Of a stretch of DNA of 64,000 nucleotides, positions 51,639-64,000 are shown piece by piece. The notes under the pieces were generated by a model that worked only from the letters and a program-made list of their open reading frames with translations, ran no database searches and was not told where the DNA came from. Position numbers and translations under genes: made by a program. The stretch covers positions 62,001-126,000 of the forward strand of contig NZ_BMVP01000001.1 of the NCBI RefSeq assembly GCF_014650775.1. Direction: 5' to 3'. This DNA comes from Streptomyces cirratus. GTDB taxonomy: Bacteria; Actinomycetota; Actinomycetes; Streptomycetales; Streptomycetaceae. Every line of letters begins with the position of its first letter. Within the stretch, counting starts at the first letter, position 1.

Positions 51639-53306
51639 TCAGGACCGGCCGCGCAGCTTGCGGTAGGTGGACACCAGCTCCCGGGTGGACGGGTCGAGGT
51701 CCTCCGTGCGGGAGCCGTCGATCAGGGCCGGTTCGACCTGCTTGGCCAGCACCTTCCCCAGTTCCACGCCCCACTGGTCGAAGGAGTCGATGTTCCACAC
51801 CGCGCCCTGGACGAACACCTTGTGCTCGTACAGGGCGACCAGCTGACCGAGCACCGCCGGGGTCAGCTCGTCCGCCAGGATCGTCGTGGTCGGGTGGTTG
51901 CCGCGGAACGTCTTGTGCGGGACCAGCGCCTCGGCGACGCCCTCCGCCCGTACTTCCTCTTCCGTCTTGCCGAAGGCCAGTGCCTGGGTCTGCGCGAAGA
52001 AGTTCGCCATCAGCAGGTCGTGCTGCGCCTCCAGTTCGGGCTCCAGTTCCGCCACCGGGCGGGCGAAGCCGATGAAGTCCGCCGGGATCATCCGGGTGCC
52101 CTGGTGGAGCAACTGGTAGTACGCGTGCTGCCCGTTGGTGCCGGGCGTTCCCCAGACCACCGGGCCGGTGTGCCAGTCCACCGGATTGCCGTCCCGGTCC
52201 ACGGACTTGCCGTTGGACTCCATGTCCAGCTGCTGCAAGTACGCGGTGAACCGCGAGAGGTAGTGGCTGTAGGGCAGCACCGCGTGGGAGTGCGCGTCGA
52301 AGAAGCCCCCGTACCAGACGCCCAGCATGCCCATCAGCAGCGGCGCGTTCCGCTCCGGCGGCGCCGTGCGGAAGTGCTCGTCGACGGTGTGGAAGCCGTC
52401 CAGCATCTCCCGGAAGGCGTCCGGGCCGATCGCGATCATCAGCGAGAGGCCGATGGCCGAGTCGAAGGAGTAGCGGCCGCCGACCCAGTCCCAGAACCCG
52501 AACATGTTGGCCGGGTCGATCCCGAACTCCTCGACCTTCTCCGCGTTGGTGGACAGCGCCACGAAGTGCCGCGCCACCGCCGCGTCGTCGCCGCCCAGTC
52601 CGGCCAGCAGCCAGGTGCGCGCCGAGGTGGCGTTGGTGATCGTCTCGATCGTCGTGAACGTCTTGGAGGCGATGATGAACAGCGTTTCGGCGGGATCCAG
52701 TCCCCGCAGCGCCTCGTGCAGGTCGGCGCCGTCCACGTTGGACACGAACCGCAGGGTCAGCCCGCGGTCGGTGAAGGCGCGCAGCGCCTCGTAGGCCATG
52801 GCCGGACCGAGGTCGGAGCCGCCGATGCCGATGTTGACGACGTTCTTGATGCGCTTGCCGGTGAACCCGGTCCACTTCCCCGACCTGACCTGCTCGGAGA
52901 AGGCGGCCATCTTGTCGAGCACGGCGTGGACGGCGGGCACGACGTTCTCGCCGTCCACCTCGACCACCGCGTCCCGGGGCGCGCGCAGCGCGGTGTGCAG
53001 GACCGCCCGGTCCTCCGTCGTGTTGATCTTCTCGCCGCGGAACATCGCGTCGCGCAGCTCGGCCACGCCGGTGGCCGCCGCCAGTTCACGCAGGAGCGCG
53101 AGCGTCTCGTCGGTGACGAGGTGCTTCGAATAGTCGATGTACAGGTCCCCGACCCGCAGGGTGTAGTCGGCCCCCCGGCCGGGATTCGTCTCGAACAGCT
53201 CCCGCAGATGCGTCTGCCCCAGCGCTTCCCGGTGCTTGCCGAGTGCCAGCCACTCGGGCGTCCGGTTGAGCCTCGTCTTACGGCTGTCTGCGTTCATCTC
53301 GGACAT
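51639..53306 (-). CDS. pgi: Glucose-6-phosphate isomerase
   Basis: The 555-residue enzyme has the PGI signatures: [26 protein letters not shown] and the C-terminal [16 protein letters not shown], with the Glu and His of the active site in these blocks. It links glucose 6-phosphate and fructose 6-phosphate and so joins the pentose operon to glycolysis. ATG 53306 has GGAAGAAG upstream; 53297 is an alternative Met. It is convergent with pgl. Confidence 0.95.
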   Translation of the reverse strand: MSEMNADSRKTRLNRTPEWLALGKHREALGQTHLRELFETNPGRGADYTLRVGDLYIDYSKHLVTDETLALLRELAAATGVAELRDAMFRGEKINTTEDRAVLHTALRAPRDAVVEVDGENVVPAVHAVLDKMAAFSEQVRSGKWTGFTGKRIKNVVNIGIGGSDLGPAMAYEALRAFTDRGLTLRFVSNVDGADLHEALRGLDPAETLFIIASKTFTTIETITNATSARTWLLAGLGGDDAAVARHFVALSTNAEKVEEFGIDPANMFGFWDWVGGRYSFDSAIGLSLMIAIGPDAFREMLDGFHTVDEHFRTAPPERNAPLLMGMLGVWYGGFFDAHSHAVLPYSHYLSRFTAYLQQLDMESNGKSVDRDGNPVDWHTGPVVWGTPGTNGQHAYYQLLHQGTRMIPADFIGFARPVAELEPELEAQHDLLMANFFAQTQALAFGKTEEEVRAEGVAEALVPHKTFRGNHPTTTILADELTPAVLGQLVALYEHKVFVQGAVWNIDSFDQWGVELGKVLAKQVEPALIDGSRTEDLDPSTRELVSTYRKLRGRS

Positions 53307-53382
53307 CAACCCACTTCTTCCGTCCTGTTGTGCCCCGCCACGCCCCAACCTAAGGGATCAGAAGGGGGACAACGCGCACAAA

Positions 53383-53426
53383 GGGGCCCGGCCCGCGGGA
53401 TTGTTCTCTCCCGCGGGCCGGGCCCC
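53383..53426 (-). terminator. Terminator of the RbpA-family gene
   Basis: GGGGCCCGGCCCGCGGGA (53383-53400) and TCCCGCGGGCCGGGCCCC (53409-53426) are perfectly complementary around TTGTTCTC, 36 bases past the stop. This is the strongest hairpin in the window. Confidence 0.85.
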
Positions 53427-53462
53427 TGATCACTCTCATGTGCGACCGGCAAGGGCCGACTC

Positions 53463-53798
53463 TCAGATCTCGCCCCGGAGTTTGGCGAGCGCCTCGGCGA
53501 GGATCGCCTCGCCGTCGGCATCGGTACGCCGCTCCCGTACGTACGCCAGGTGCGTCTTGTACGGTTCGGTGCGCGGCGGCGCCGGCGGGTTGTCCCGGTC
53601 CTGGCCGGCGGGGAAGCCGCAGCGCGGGCAGTCCCAAGTGTCCGGTACCTGTGCGTCGCTGGCGAAGCTCGGCTGCGTCTCGTGCCCGTTCGAGCACCAG
53701 AAGGAGATGCGCAGGCGGGGCGCGGATTCGCCGCGCTCGGCCTCGCCCATCGGCCCCGCTCCGACCCGACTTCCACGGATCGCGTTGCCACTTGCCAC
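53463..53798 (-). CDS. RbpA-family RNA polymerase-binding protein, divergent paralogue
   Basis: The 111-residue protein has the RbpA layout. An RGSRVGAGPMGEAERGESAPR N-terminal and core start corresponds to the sigma/DNA-contact region. A zinc-ribbon-like core has Cys35, His39, Cys57 and Cys60. The C-terminal helix PPRTEPYKTHLAYVRERRTD corresponds to the sigma interaction domain. In the well-known RbpA that segment reads THWDMLxERR, so this is a diverged member, perhaps RbpB-like. GTG 53798 follows AGGGAG. It probably modulates housekeeping sigma function. Confidence 0.82.
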   Translation of the reverse strand: MASGNAIRGSRVGAGPMGEAERGESAPRLRISFWCSNGHETQPSFASDAQVPDTWDCPRCGFPAGQDRDNPPAPPRTEPYKTHLAYVRERRTDADGEAILAEALAKLRGEI

Positions 53799-53979
53799 GG
53801 TCGTAACTCCCTGCCTGATGGTGCCGCGGAGCGTGAGGGGTTTTCCGCTGCGGGCGCCCAAGTCTACGTAAGGCCGGGCGGCCGTCCAGCAACTGCAGGG
53901 GGCGCCCCCGCAGGAGCCCATGATAGGCCGCAGGGGGCGCGGCGGACCGGCACTATGGCCGGAACGGCCGGCTTGCGGG

Positions 53980-54207
53980 TTACTTCCTCAGCAGGCCGAG
54001 CGCGACGATGCAGGCGAACCACAGCAGGCCGATCACGACGGTGATGCGGTCCAGGTTGCGCTCGGCGACCGAGGAGCCGCCGACCGACGACTGCATGCCG
54101 CCGCCGAACATGTCGGAAAGGCCACCGCCCTTGCCCTTGTGCATCAGCACGAGCAGCATCAGCAGGGCGCTGAAGACGATCAGGGCGATCGAGAACCCCA
54201 GAATCAC
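53980..54207 (-). CDS. secG: Preprotein translocase subunit SecG
   Basis: The 75-residue protein has two membrane helices (about 3-21 and 52-72) with the connecting LMHKGKGGGLSDMFGGG motif that identifies SecG. It joins SecY and SecE in the plasma membrane. It lies after tpiA but beyond the hairpin at 54257-54297. Confidence 0.95.
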   Translation of the reverse strand: MILGFSIALIVFSALLMLLVLMHKGKGGGLSDMFGGGMQSSVGGSSVAERNLDRITVVIGLLWFACIVALGLLRK

Positions 54208-54256
54208 GGCTGGTTCCTACTTTCCTGGCTGTTCCGGCCATCCGATTGTGCCGGGC

Positions 54257-54297
54257 GCGGGGGCCAGGGGCTGGTGGTGCAGCCTCCTGGCCCCCGC
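54257..54297 (-). terminator. Terminator after tpiA
   Basis: GCGGGGGCCAGG (54257-54268) pairs with CCTGGCCCCCGC (54286-54297), and the inner GGCTG and CAGCC extend the stem with one T bulge. It separates tpiA from secG. Confidence 0.75.
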
Positions 54298-54350
54298 AAG
54301 GGTACGACGGATCCGTCCTGGCGCATACTCGCTGCGGGGACGGCCGGGCC

Positions 54351-55127
54351 CTACTGGTCCCGGAACCGGACGATCTTGACGAACTCGTCCACGTCCAGTG
54401 CCGCGCCGCCGATCAGGGCGCCGTCGACGTCGGGCTGGGCCATGATCGCGGCGATGTTGCCGGACTTGACGGAGCCGCCGTACTGGATGCGGACCTTGTC
54501 GGCCAGCTCCTGCGAGTACAGCTCGGCCAGGCGGCCGCGGATCGCCCCGCAGACCTCCTGGGCGTCCTCGGGGGTCGCGACCTCGCCGGTCCCGATGGCC
54601 CAGACGGGCTCGTAGGCGATCACGATGGACTCGACCTGCTCGGCCGGGACGCCGGCCAGGCCGCCGTCGACCTGGGCCAGGGTGTGCTCGACCTGCCGGC
54701 CGGCCTTGCGGACGTCCAGGCCCTCGCCGACGCACAGGATCGGGGTGATCCCGTGGCGGTAGGCGGCCTTGACCTTGGCGTTGCAGAGCTCGTCGCTCTC
54801 GCCGTGGTACTGGCGGCGCTCGCTGTGGCCGACGGCCACGAACGTGCAGCCAAGCTTGGCCAGCATCGGGCCGGAGATCTCGCCGGTGTAGGCACCGGAG
54901 TCGTGCGCCGAGACGTCCTGGGCGCCGTACTTGATCTTCAGCTTGTCGGAGTCGACCAGGGTCTGGACGGAGCGCAGGTCGACGAAGGGCGGCAGGACCG
55001 CGACCTCGACGGCGTCGTAGTCCTTGTCGGCGAGCGCGAAGGCGAGCTTCTGGACGTGCGCGATGGCCTCGAGGTGGTTGAGGTTCATCTTCCAGTTGCC
55101 CGCCATGAGCGGGGTGCGCGTGGTCAT
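54351..55127 (-). CDS. tpiA: Triose-phosphate isomerase
   Basis: The 258-residue enzyme has Lys13 in GNWKMN, the electrophile His in [12 protein letters not shown] and the catalytic Glu in [18 protein letters not shown]. It is the third gene of gap-pgk-tpiA, six bases after pgk. Confidence 0.96.
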   Translation of the reverse strand: MTTRTPLMAGNWKMNLNHLEAIAHVQKLAFALADKDYDAVEVAVLPPFVDLRSVQTLVDSDKLKIKYGAQDVSAHDSGAYTGEISGPMLAKLGCTFVAVGHSERRQYHGESDELCNAKVKAAYRHGITPILCVGEGLDVRKAGRQVEHTLAQVDGGLAGVPAEQVESIVIAYEPVWAIGTGEVATPEDAQEVCGAIRGRLAELYSQELADKVRIQYGGSVKSGNIAAIMAQPDVDGALIGGAALDVDEFVKIVRFRDQ

Positions 55128-55133
55128 TGAGGG

Positions 55134-56345
55134 TCAGACCTCCAGTGCGGCGAGGCCGGGGAGCGTCTTGCCCTCGAGGTATTCGAGGGAGGCGCCGCCA
55201 CCGGTCGAGATGTGGCCGAAAGCGTTCTCGTCGAAGCCGAGCGTGCGCACCGCGGCGGCGGAGTCCCCGCCGCCGACGACGGTGAACGCGTTGCTGTCGA
55301 CGAGGGCCTGCGCGATCGCGCTGGTGCCTCCGGCGTAGTCGGGGTGCTCGAAGACGCCCACGGGACCGTTCCAGAAGACGGTCTCCGCATCGGCGATCTT
55401 CGACGCGTACAGCTCACGGGTCTTGGGACCGATGTCCAGACCCTCCTTGTCGGCGGGGATCTTGTCCGCGTCGACGGTGATGAAGTCGGCCGGGGTCTTG
55501 CCCTTGAGGTCGGGGAACTCCGAGGACGCGAGGATGTCGACCGGCAGGACCAGCTCGACGCCGTTCTTCTCGGCCCGGGCCATGTACTCCTTGACGACGT
55601 CCACCTGGTCCTTCTGGAGCAGGGAGATGCCGACCTCATAGCCCTTGGCGTAGAGGAAGGTGTACGCCATGCCGCCGCCGATGAGGATGCGGTCGGCCTT
55701 GCCGAGCAGCTGGTCGATGACGGCCAGCTTGTCGGAGACCTTGGCGCCGCCGAGTACGACCACGTACGGACGCTTGACCTCGGCGGTCAGCTTCTTGAGT
55801 ACGCCGACCTCGGTGGCGATGAGGTAGCCGGCCGCGTGGGGCAGGCGCGCGGGCAGGTCGAAGACCGACGCGTGCTTGCGGTGGACGGCGCCGAAGCCGT
55901 CGCCGACGTAGAGGTCGGCGAGCTCGGCGAGCTGGTCGGCGAACGCGCCGCGCTCGGCGTCGTCCTTCGAGGTCTCGCCGGCGTTGAACCGCAGGTTCTC
56001 GATGACGGCGACCTGGCCGTCGGCGAGGGCCGCGACGGTCTCCTTGGCGGAGGAGCCGACGGTGTCGGTGGCGAACGCGACGTCGCTGCCGAGCAGCTCA
56101 CCGAGCCGCTTGGCGGCCGGCGCCAGCGAGAACGCCGGGTCCGGGGCGCCCTTGGGGCGGCCCAGGTGCGAGGCGACGATCACGCGGGCGCCGGCTTCGG
56201 CGAGCTTCGCGATGGTCGGCTGGACGGCGCGGATGCGCCCGTCGTCGGTGATCTCGGTGCCGGCCAGCGGCACGTTGAGGTCCGCGCGGACGAAGACCCG
56301 CTTGCCCACGACGCCCTCGGCGAGAAGTTCGTCGATCGTCTTCAT
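55134..56345 (-). CDS. pgk: Phosphoglycerate kinase
   Basis: The 403-residue enzyme has the N-terminal RVFVRADLNVPL signature, the basic HLGRPKG substrate segment and the C-terminal GGGDSAAAV motif of the nucleotide domain. It makes ATP from 1,3-bisphosphoglycerate. It lies 142 bases after gap, with a hairpin between them. Confidence 0.97.
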   Translation of the reverse strand: MKTIDELLAEGVVGKRVFVRADLNVPLAGTEITDDGRIRAVQPTIAKLAEAGARVIVASHLGRPKGAPDPAFSLAPAAKRLGELLGSDVAFATDTVGSSAKETVAALADGQVAVIENLRFNAGETSKDDAERGAFADQLAELADLYVGDGFGAVHRKHASVFDLPARLPHAAGYLIATEVGVLKKLTAEVKRPYVVVLGGAKVSDKLAVIDQLLGKADRILIGGGMAYTFLYAKGYEVGISLLQKDQVDVVKEYMARAEKNGVELVLPVDILASSEFPDLKGKTPADFITVDADKIPADKEGLDIGPKTRELYASKIADAETVFWNGPVGVFEHPDYAGGTSAIAQALVDSNAFTVVGGGDSAAAVRTLGFDENAFGHISTGGGASLEYLEGKTLPGLAALEV

Positions 56346-56412
56346 GTGTTTCTACTCCTTATCCCCACGCGGGGTTTCCGTCCCGACCTGGGTGAGAGGG
56401 TACGAGACAAGC

Positions 56413-56456
56413 CACAGGGCCCGTGCGGCGCCTCGTCGCGCCACCCGGACCCTGTG
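56413..56456 (-). terminator. Imperfect hairpin between gap and pgk
   Basis: CACAGGG (56413-56419) and CCCTGTG (56450-56456) pair, and inner GGCGC/GCGCC segments extend the stem with mismatches. It may attenuate transcription from gap into pgk rather than stop it. Confidence 0.5.
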
Positions 56457-56487
56457 CCTCACATCGTGCTGCTGCCTGCCGTGACGA

Positions 56488-60688
<4,201 letters not shown>

Positions 60689-60775
60689 GTGCCCCCCCTG
60701 GGCGTCGTCTGCCACGAAAGCGTTGGCAGCCAGGCTCACGATCGCCCATGCCCATGTCAATGGGGCGTACGACGC

Positions 60776-60805
60776 GGGGCCCGCACGATCACCCGTGCGG
60801 GCCCC
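60776..60805 (-). terminator. Terminator of the rapZ-yvcK-whiA operon
   Basis: GGGGCCCGCACG (60776-60787) and CGTGCGGGCCCC (60794-60805) pair perfectly around ATCACC, 40 bases past the whiA stop. Confidence 0.8.
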
Positions 60806-60844
60806 TGTCCTCCCTGCTGCGCGGGCCCGGCCTGTCGGGGGGCG

Positions 60845-61840
60845 TCAGCCGGCCATGTTGTCGGCCAGTTCCTCGCTGAGGTCGAGGTTCGACTCCGTGC
60901 CCGGGATGCCCAGGTCCTGCGCCCGCTTGTCGGCCATCGCCAGCAGCCGGCGGATGCGGCCCGCGACCGCGTCCTTGGTCAGCGGCGGGTCGGCGAGCGC
61001 GCCCAGCTCCTCCAGGGAGGCCTGCTTGTGCTCCATGCGCAGCCGCCCGGCCGCGGCGAGGTGCTCGGGGACCTCCTCGCCGAGGATCTCCAGGGCGCGC
61101 TGCACACGGGCTCCGGCGGCCACCGCGGCCCGCGCCGAGCGGCGCAGGTTGGCGTCGTCGAAGTTGGCGAGGCGGTTGGCGGTGGCGCGCACCTCGCGCC
61201 GCATCCGCCGCTCCTCCCACGCCAGCACCGACTCGTGGGCACCCAGCCGGGTCAGCAGCGCGCCGATCGCGTCGCCGTCGCGGACCACGACCCGGTCCAC
61301 GCCGCGCACCTCGCGCGCCTTCGCGGCGATCGAGAGCCTGCGGGCGGCGCCCACCAGGGCCAGGGCGGCCTCCGGTCCCGGGCAGGTGACCTCCAGGGAG
61401 GAGGACCGGCCCGGCTCGGTGAGCGAGCCGTGGGCCAGGAAGGCGCCGCGCCAGGCCGCCTCGGCGTCACAGGTGGCCCCGGAGACGACCTGCGGGGGCA
61501 GACCCCGGATGGGGCGGCCGCGCCCGTCCACCAGGCCGGTCTGGCGGGCCAGCTGGTCCCCGCCGGCCACGACGCGGACGACGAACCGGCTGCCGCGGCG
61601 CAGCCCGCCCGGGGCCATCACCACGAGGTCCGAGGAGTGCCCGAAGATCTCCAGGATGTCCTTGCGCAGGCGCCGGGCGGCGATGCCGGTATCGAGCTCC
61701 GCCTCGATGACGATGCGGCCGCTCACCAGGTGCAGCCCGCCCGCGAACCGAAGGATCGCCGAGACCTCCGCCTTCCTGCAGCAGGTCCGGGTGACGGGGA
61801 GGCGGGAAATCTCATCCTTCACCGCGGGCGTCATCGCCAT
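60845..61840 (-). CDS. whiA: Sporulation transcription factor WhiA
   Basis: The 331-residue protein has the LAGLIDADG-like N-terminal domain ([16 protein letters not shown], then [16 protein letters not shown]) and the C-terminal helix-turn-helix ([23 protein letters not shown]). WhiA works with WhiB to switch Streptomyces from growth to sporulation septation. It overlaps the yvcK end by ten bases. Confidence 0.96.
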   Translation of the reverse strand: MAMTPAVKDEISRLPVTRTCCRKAEVSAILRFAGGLHLVSGRIVIEAELDTGIAARRLRKDILEIFGHSSDLVVMAPGGLRRGSRFVVRVVAGGDQLARQTGLVDGRGRPIRGLPPQVVSGATCDAEAAWRGAFLAHGSLTEPGRSSSLEVTCPGPEAALALVGAARRLSIAAKAREVRGVDRVVVRDGDAIGALLTRLGAHESVLAWEERRMRREVRATANRLANFDDANLRRSARAAVAAGARVQRALEILGEEVPEHLAAAGRLRMEHKQASLEELGALADPPLTKDAVAGRIRRLLAMADKRAQDLGIPGTESNLDLSEELADNMAG

Positions 61841-62895
61841 GGGCCGATCCTTCCATGCATCCGAAAAATACGGTCGTACGCGGCGGCCAGCAGCTCCGGA
61901 TCGTGCTTCGGAGCCCCGTCCTGCCTGGCCACGGGCGCCAGCTCGACCGCGGCGCCGAACCGTTTGGCGGCGTCGGCCAAGGACTCGCGATCGGGCACGG
62001 CGGCCTCGTCGGCCAACACCACGTCCAGGGCGAGTTTAGGGGCGTGTCGGGCCAAAACCTCCAAATGACGCTGCGGAGAGAAGCCCTCTGTTTCACCGGG
62101 CTGCGGCGCGAGGTTCAGCGAGAGCACCCTGCGGGCCTTCGTCGCGATCAGCGCGTCGAGCAGTTCCGGCACCAGCAGGTGCGGGATCACCGACGAGAAC
62201 CAGGAACCCGGACCGAGCACCACCCAGTCCGCGTCGAGCACGGCCGCGACCGCCTCCGGCACGGCCGGCGGATCGCCGGGGACGACCTGCACGGACAGCA
62301 CCTCGCCGGGGGTCAGGGCCACCGTGGCCTGCCCCCGTACGGTGTCCACGTCCTCAGGGCGCGCCGGGTCGTGGCCCTTGACCAGCGCCTGGAGCTCCAG
62401 CGGTACCGCCGACATCGGCAGCACCCTGCCCTGGGCGCCGAGCAGCTTGCCGACCAGGTCGAGCGCCTGCACGGGATCGCCCAGCTGCTCCCACAGCGCG
62501 ACGATCAGCAGGTTCCCGACCGCGTGCTCGTGCAGGTCCCCCGCCGACTGGAACCGGTGCTGGATGACCCGGGACCAGGTCTGGCCCCATTCGTCGTCCC
62601 CGCACAGCGCGGCCAGCGCTTTGCGCAGGTCCCCGGGCGGCAGCACGCCGAGCTCCTCGCGGAGCCGGCCGCTGGAGCCGCCGTCGTCGGCGACGGTGAC
62701 CACGGCCGTGAGCTCGCCGGTGATCCGGCGCAACGCGGCCAGGGAGGCCGACAGGCCCATGCCCCCGCCGAGGGCGACGACCTTGGGGGCGACGACCCTG
62801 GCGGCGGAACGGCGCCCGGCACGGCCCGCGCCGTCCTCGCCCCGGACGGGGGCGAGCCGGCGCAGGCGGCGCAGGCGCAGGGAGCGACCGGTCAC
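61831..62895 (-). CDS. yvcK: YvcK/CofD-like UDP-sugar binding protein (gluconeogenesis factor)
   Basis: The 354-residue protein has the family N-terminal [18 protein letters not shown], the [16 protein letters not shown] motif and the [18 protein letters not shown] block. YvcK binds UDP-GlcNAc and affects cell wall precursor supply in other bacteria. It sits between rapZ and whiA and overlaps both, so one transcript is expected. A basic Arg-rich N-terminal extension precedes the core. Confidence 0.93.
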   Translation of the reverse strand: MTGRSLRLRRLRRLAPVRGEDGAGRAGRRSAARVVAPKVVALGGGMGLSASLAALRRITGELTAVVTVADDGGSSGRLREELGVLPPGDLRKALAALCGDDEWGQTWSRVIQHRFQSAGDLHEHAVGNLLIVALWEQLGDPVQALDLVGKLLGAQGRVLPMSAVPLELQALVKGHDPARPEDVDTVRGQATVALTPGEVLSVQVVPGDPPAVPEAVAAVLDADWVVLGPGSWFSSVIPHLLVPELLDALIATKARRVLSLNLAPQPGETEGFSPQRHLEVLARHAPKLALDVVLADEAAVPDRESLADAAKRFGAAVELAPVARQDGAPKHDPELLAAAYDRIFRMHGRIGPWR

Positions 62896-63899
62896 TCGCG
62901 CCCCATGTCCCGGTGGACGACGACGGTCTCTACTCCCTCGGAGGCGAGGCGGGCCGCGAGCTTCTCGGACATGGCCACGCTGCGGTGCTTGCCGCCCGTG
63001 CAGCCGACCGCGATGGTCACGTACCGCTTGCCCTCACGGCGGTAGCCGGTGGCGATGAGCTGGAGCAGCTCGGTGTACCGGTCGAGGAACTCCTTGGCGC
63101 CGGGCTGGCTGAACACGTACCCCGACACCTCCGCGTTGAGCCCGGTGAAGGGGCGCAGCTCGGGGACCCAGTGCGGGTTGGGGATGAAACGGCAGTCGAC
63201 GACGAGGTCGGCGTCGACGGGGAGGCCGTACTTGTAGCCGAAGGACATGACGGTGGCCCGCAGCTCGGGCTCCTCGTCGCCCGCGAACCGGGCGTCCATC
63301 TTGGCGCGCAGTTCGTGCACGTTCAGGCTGGAGGTGTCGATGACGAGGTCCGCGTCACCGCGCAGCTCGCGCAGCAGGTCGCGCTCGGCGGCGATGCCGT
63401 CGACGATGCGCCCGTCGCCCTGGAGGGGGTGGGGGCGGCGGACCGACTCGAAGCGGCGGACCAGCGCGTCGTCGGAGGACTCCAGGAAGACGATGCGGCG
63501 GGTGACCCCGCGGGACTCCAGGTCGGCGAGGGACTCGCGCAGGGCGTCGAAGAACTGGCGGCCGCGGACGTCCACGACGACGGCGATGCGCGCCACGTTG
63601 CCCTGCGAGCGGGCGCCGAGCTCCACCATGGTGGGGATCAGCGCCGGCGGGAGGTTGTCGACGACGAACCAGCCGAGGTCCTCCAGGCACTTGGCCGCGG
63701 TGCTGCGGCCGGCCCCGGACATCCCGGAGATGATCACCAGCTCGGGGATGGCCGCCTCGGCGGTATCGCCGGGCTCCACTGTCGTGCCCGTACTCACCTG
63801 TGCTCCGTCTCGGTCGTACTCGGTCTCGTTCTGATCTGCTGCGTGGCCGCTCGCCGCGGCTCCATTCGCCGCGGCTTCGTTCGCCGGTCGCTCGGTCAT
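62892..63899 (-). CDS. rapZ: RNase adapter protein RapZ (YvcJ family)
   Basis: The 335-residue protein has the P-loop GMSGAGRST, the DVRGRQFFDALRESL segment and the C-terminal VTIAVGCTGGKHRSVAMSE motif. RapZ binds nucleotides and UDP-sugars, and in E. coli guides RNase E; no such partner is established here. About 50 N-terminal residues are poorly conserved and acid-rich. It overlaps yvcK and uvrC by four bases each. Confidence 0.94.
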   Translation of the reverse strand: MTERPANEAAANGAAASGHAADQNETEYDRDGAQVSTGTTVEPGDTAEAAIPELVIISGMSGAGRSTAAKCLEDLGWFVVDNLPPALIPTMVELGARSQGNVARIAVVVDVRGRQFFDALRESLADLESRGVTRRIVFLESSDDALVRRFESVRRPHPLQGDGRIVDGIAAERDLLRELRGDADLVIDTSSLNVHELRAKMDARFAGDEEPELRATVMSFGYKYGLPVDADLVVDCRFIPNPHWVPELRPFTGLNAEVSGYVFSQPGAKEFLDRYTELLQLIATGYRREGKRYVTIAVGCTGGKHRSVAMSEKLAARLASEGVETVVVHRDMGRE

Positions 63900-64000
63900 G
63901 GCGTTGTCCCCCGTTCGGACTCGTCTTCAATGATCTCTCCTGTCGCCATGTTGACGGCAGGACGGGCGGGGACGGCCTGGGCGAGCGCGGCGGCCACGGT
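63896..64000 (-). CDS. uvrC: UvrABC excinuclease subunit C, last 34 codons
   Basis: The final 34 residues before the TGA read TVAAALAQAV, then ARPAVNMATGEIIEDES, which matches the UvrC C-terminus. The rest lies beyond the window. The stop overlaps the rapZ ATG (ATGA), the classic uvrC-rapZ-yvcK-whiA order. Confidence 0.85.
   Translation of the reverse strand, partial: TVAAALAQAVPARPAVNMATGEIIEDESERGTTP

Overview
The window is a piece of a Streptomyces (or very close actinomycete) chromosome. GC is very high with third-position GC bias, GTG and TTG starts are frequent, and marker genes include whiA, an RbpA-family RNA polymerase-binding protein, actinobacterial dapD, opcA, sufR-sufBDC and an LAETG wall-anchored protein. 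From memory, most of the gene order (cob genes near the left, dapD, suf, ctaA/ctaB, tkt-tal-zwf-opcA-pgl, gap-pgk-tpiA-secG, whiA-yvcK-rapZ-uvrC) follows the conserved core of Streptomyces chromosomes. No phage, IS element, CRISPR array, tRNA or rRNA was seen. No gene-free stretch exceeds 300 bases.

Layout. 1-6.4 kb: end of a cobalamin cluster (cobaltochelatase I/D fusion, cobO, cobB, then a CobE-CobC fusion) with a ZIP metal transporter between cobB and cobC. 6.5-16.1 kb: CapA-like protein, LAETG cell-wall protein, amidohydrolase, two convergent class V PLP enzymes, an 18-bp tandem repeat, FrnE-like DsbA protein, GNAT, a PBP2 paralogue and an IclR regulator divergent from a ketoglutarate-semialdehyde-type dehydrogenase. 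17.8-25.4 kb: small conserved proteins, a two-domain TerD protein, PhoX with an upstream PHO box, an acidic unknown protein and a secreted EEP-type nuclease. 25.4-31 kb: dapD with an MFS gene just upstream, an HxlR-peroxiredoxin fusion divergent from that MFS gene, an SMR-TetR pair, and a secreted DUF3616-like protein.

31.2-37.9 kb: the complete SUF Fe-S assembly operon (sufR-B-D-Rieske-C-S-U-T), led by a CAAC-N6-GTTG operator. 38-44.6 kb: an ABC-2 exporter, an unknown protein, heme A synthase ctaA, a degenerate amidohydrolase and heme O synthase ctaB. 44.9-53.3 kb: pentose phosphate operon tkt-tal-zwf-opcA-pgl facing pgi. 53.4-57.5 kb: RbpA-type protein, secG and the lower-glycolysis set gap-pgk-tpiA. 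57.7-60.7 kb: a large secreted M14 carboxypeptidase. 60.8-64 kb: whiA-yvcK-rapZ and the last codons of uvrC.

The genes mostly join central carbon flux, heme A and Fe-S assembly and cobalamin synthesis. The less ordinary content is regulatory: long perfect palindromes at 27701, 29578 and 16161, a PHO box at 21114, a SufR site at 37867, plus an HxlR-peroxiredoxin fusion, a divergent RbpA paralogue and an amidohydrolase lacking expected metal ligands.
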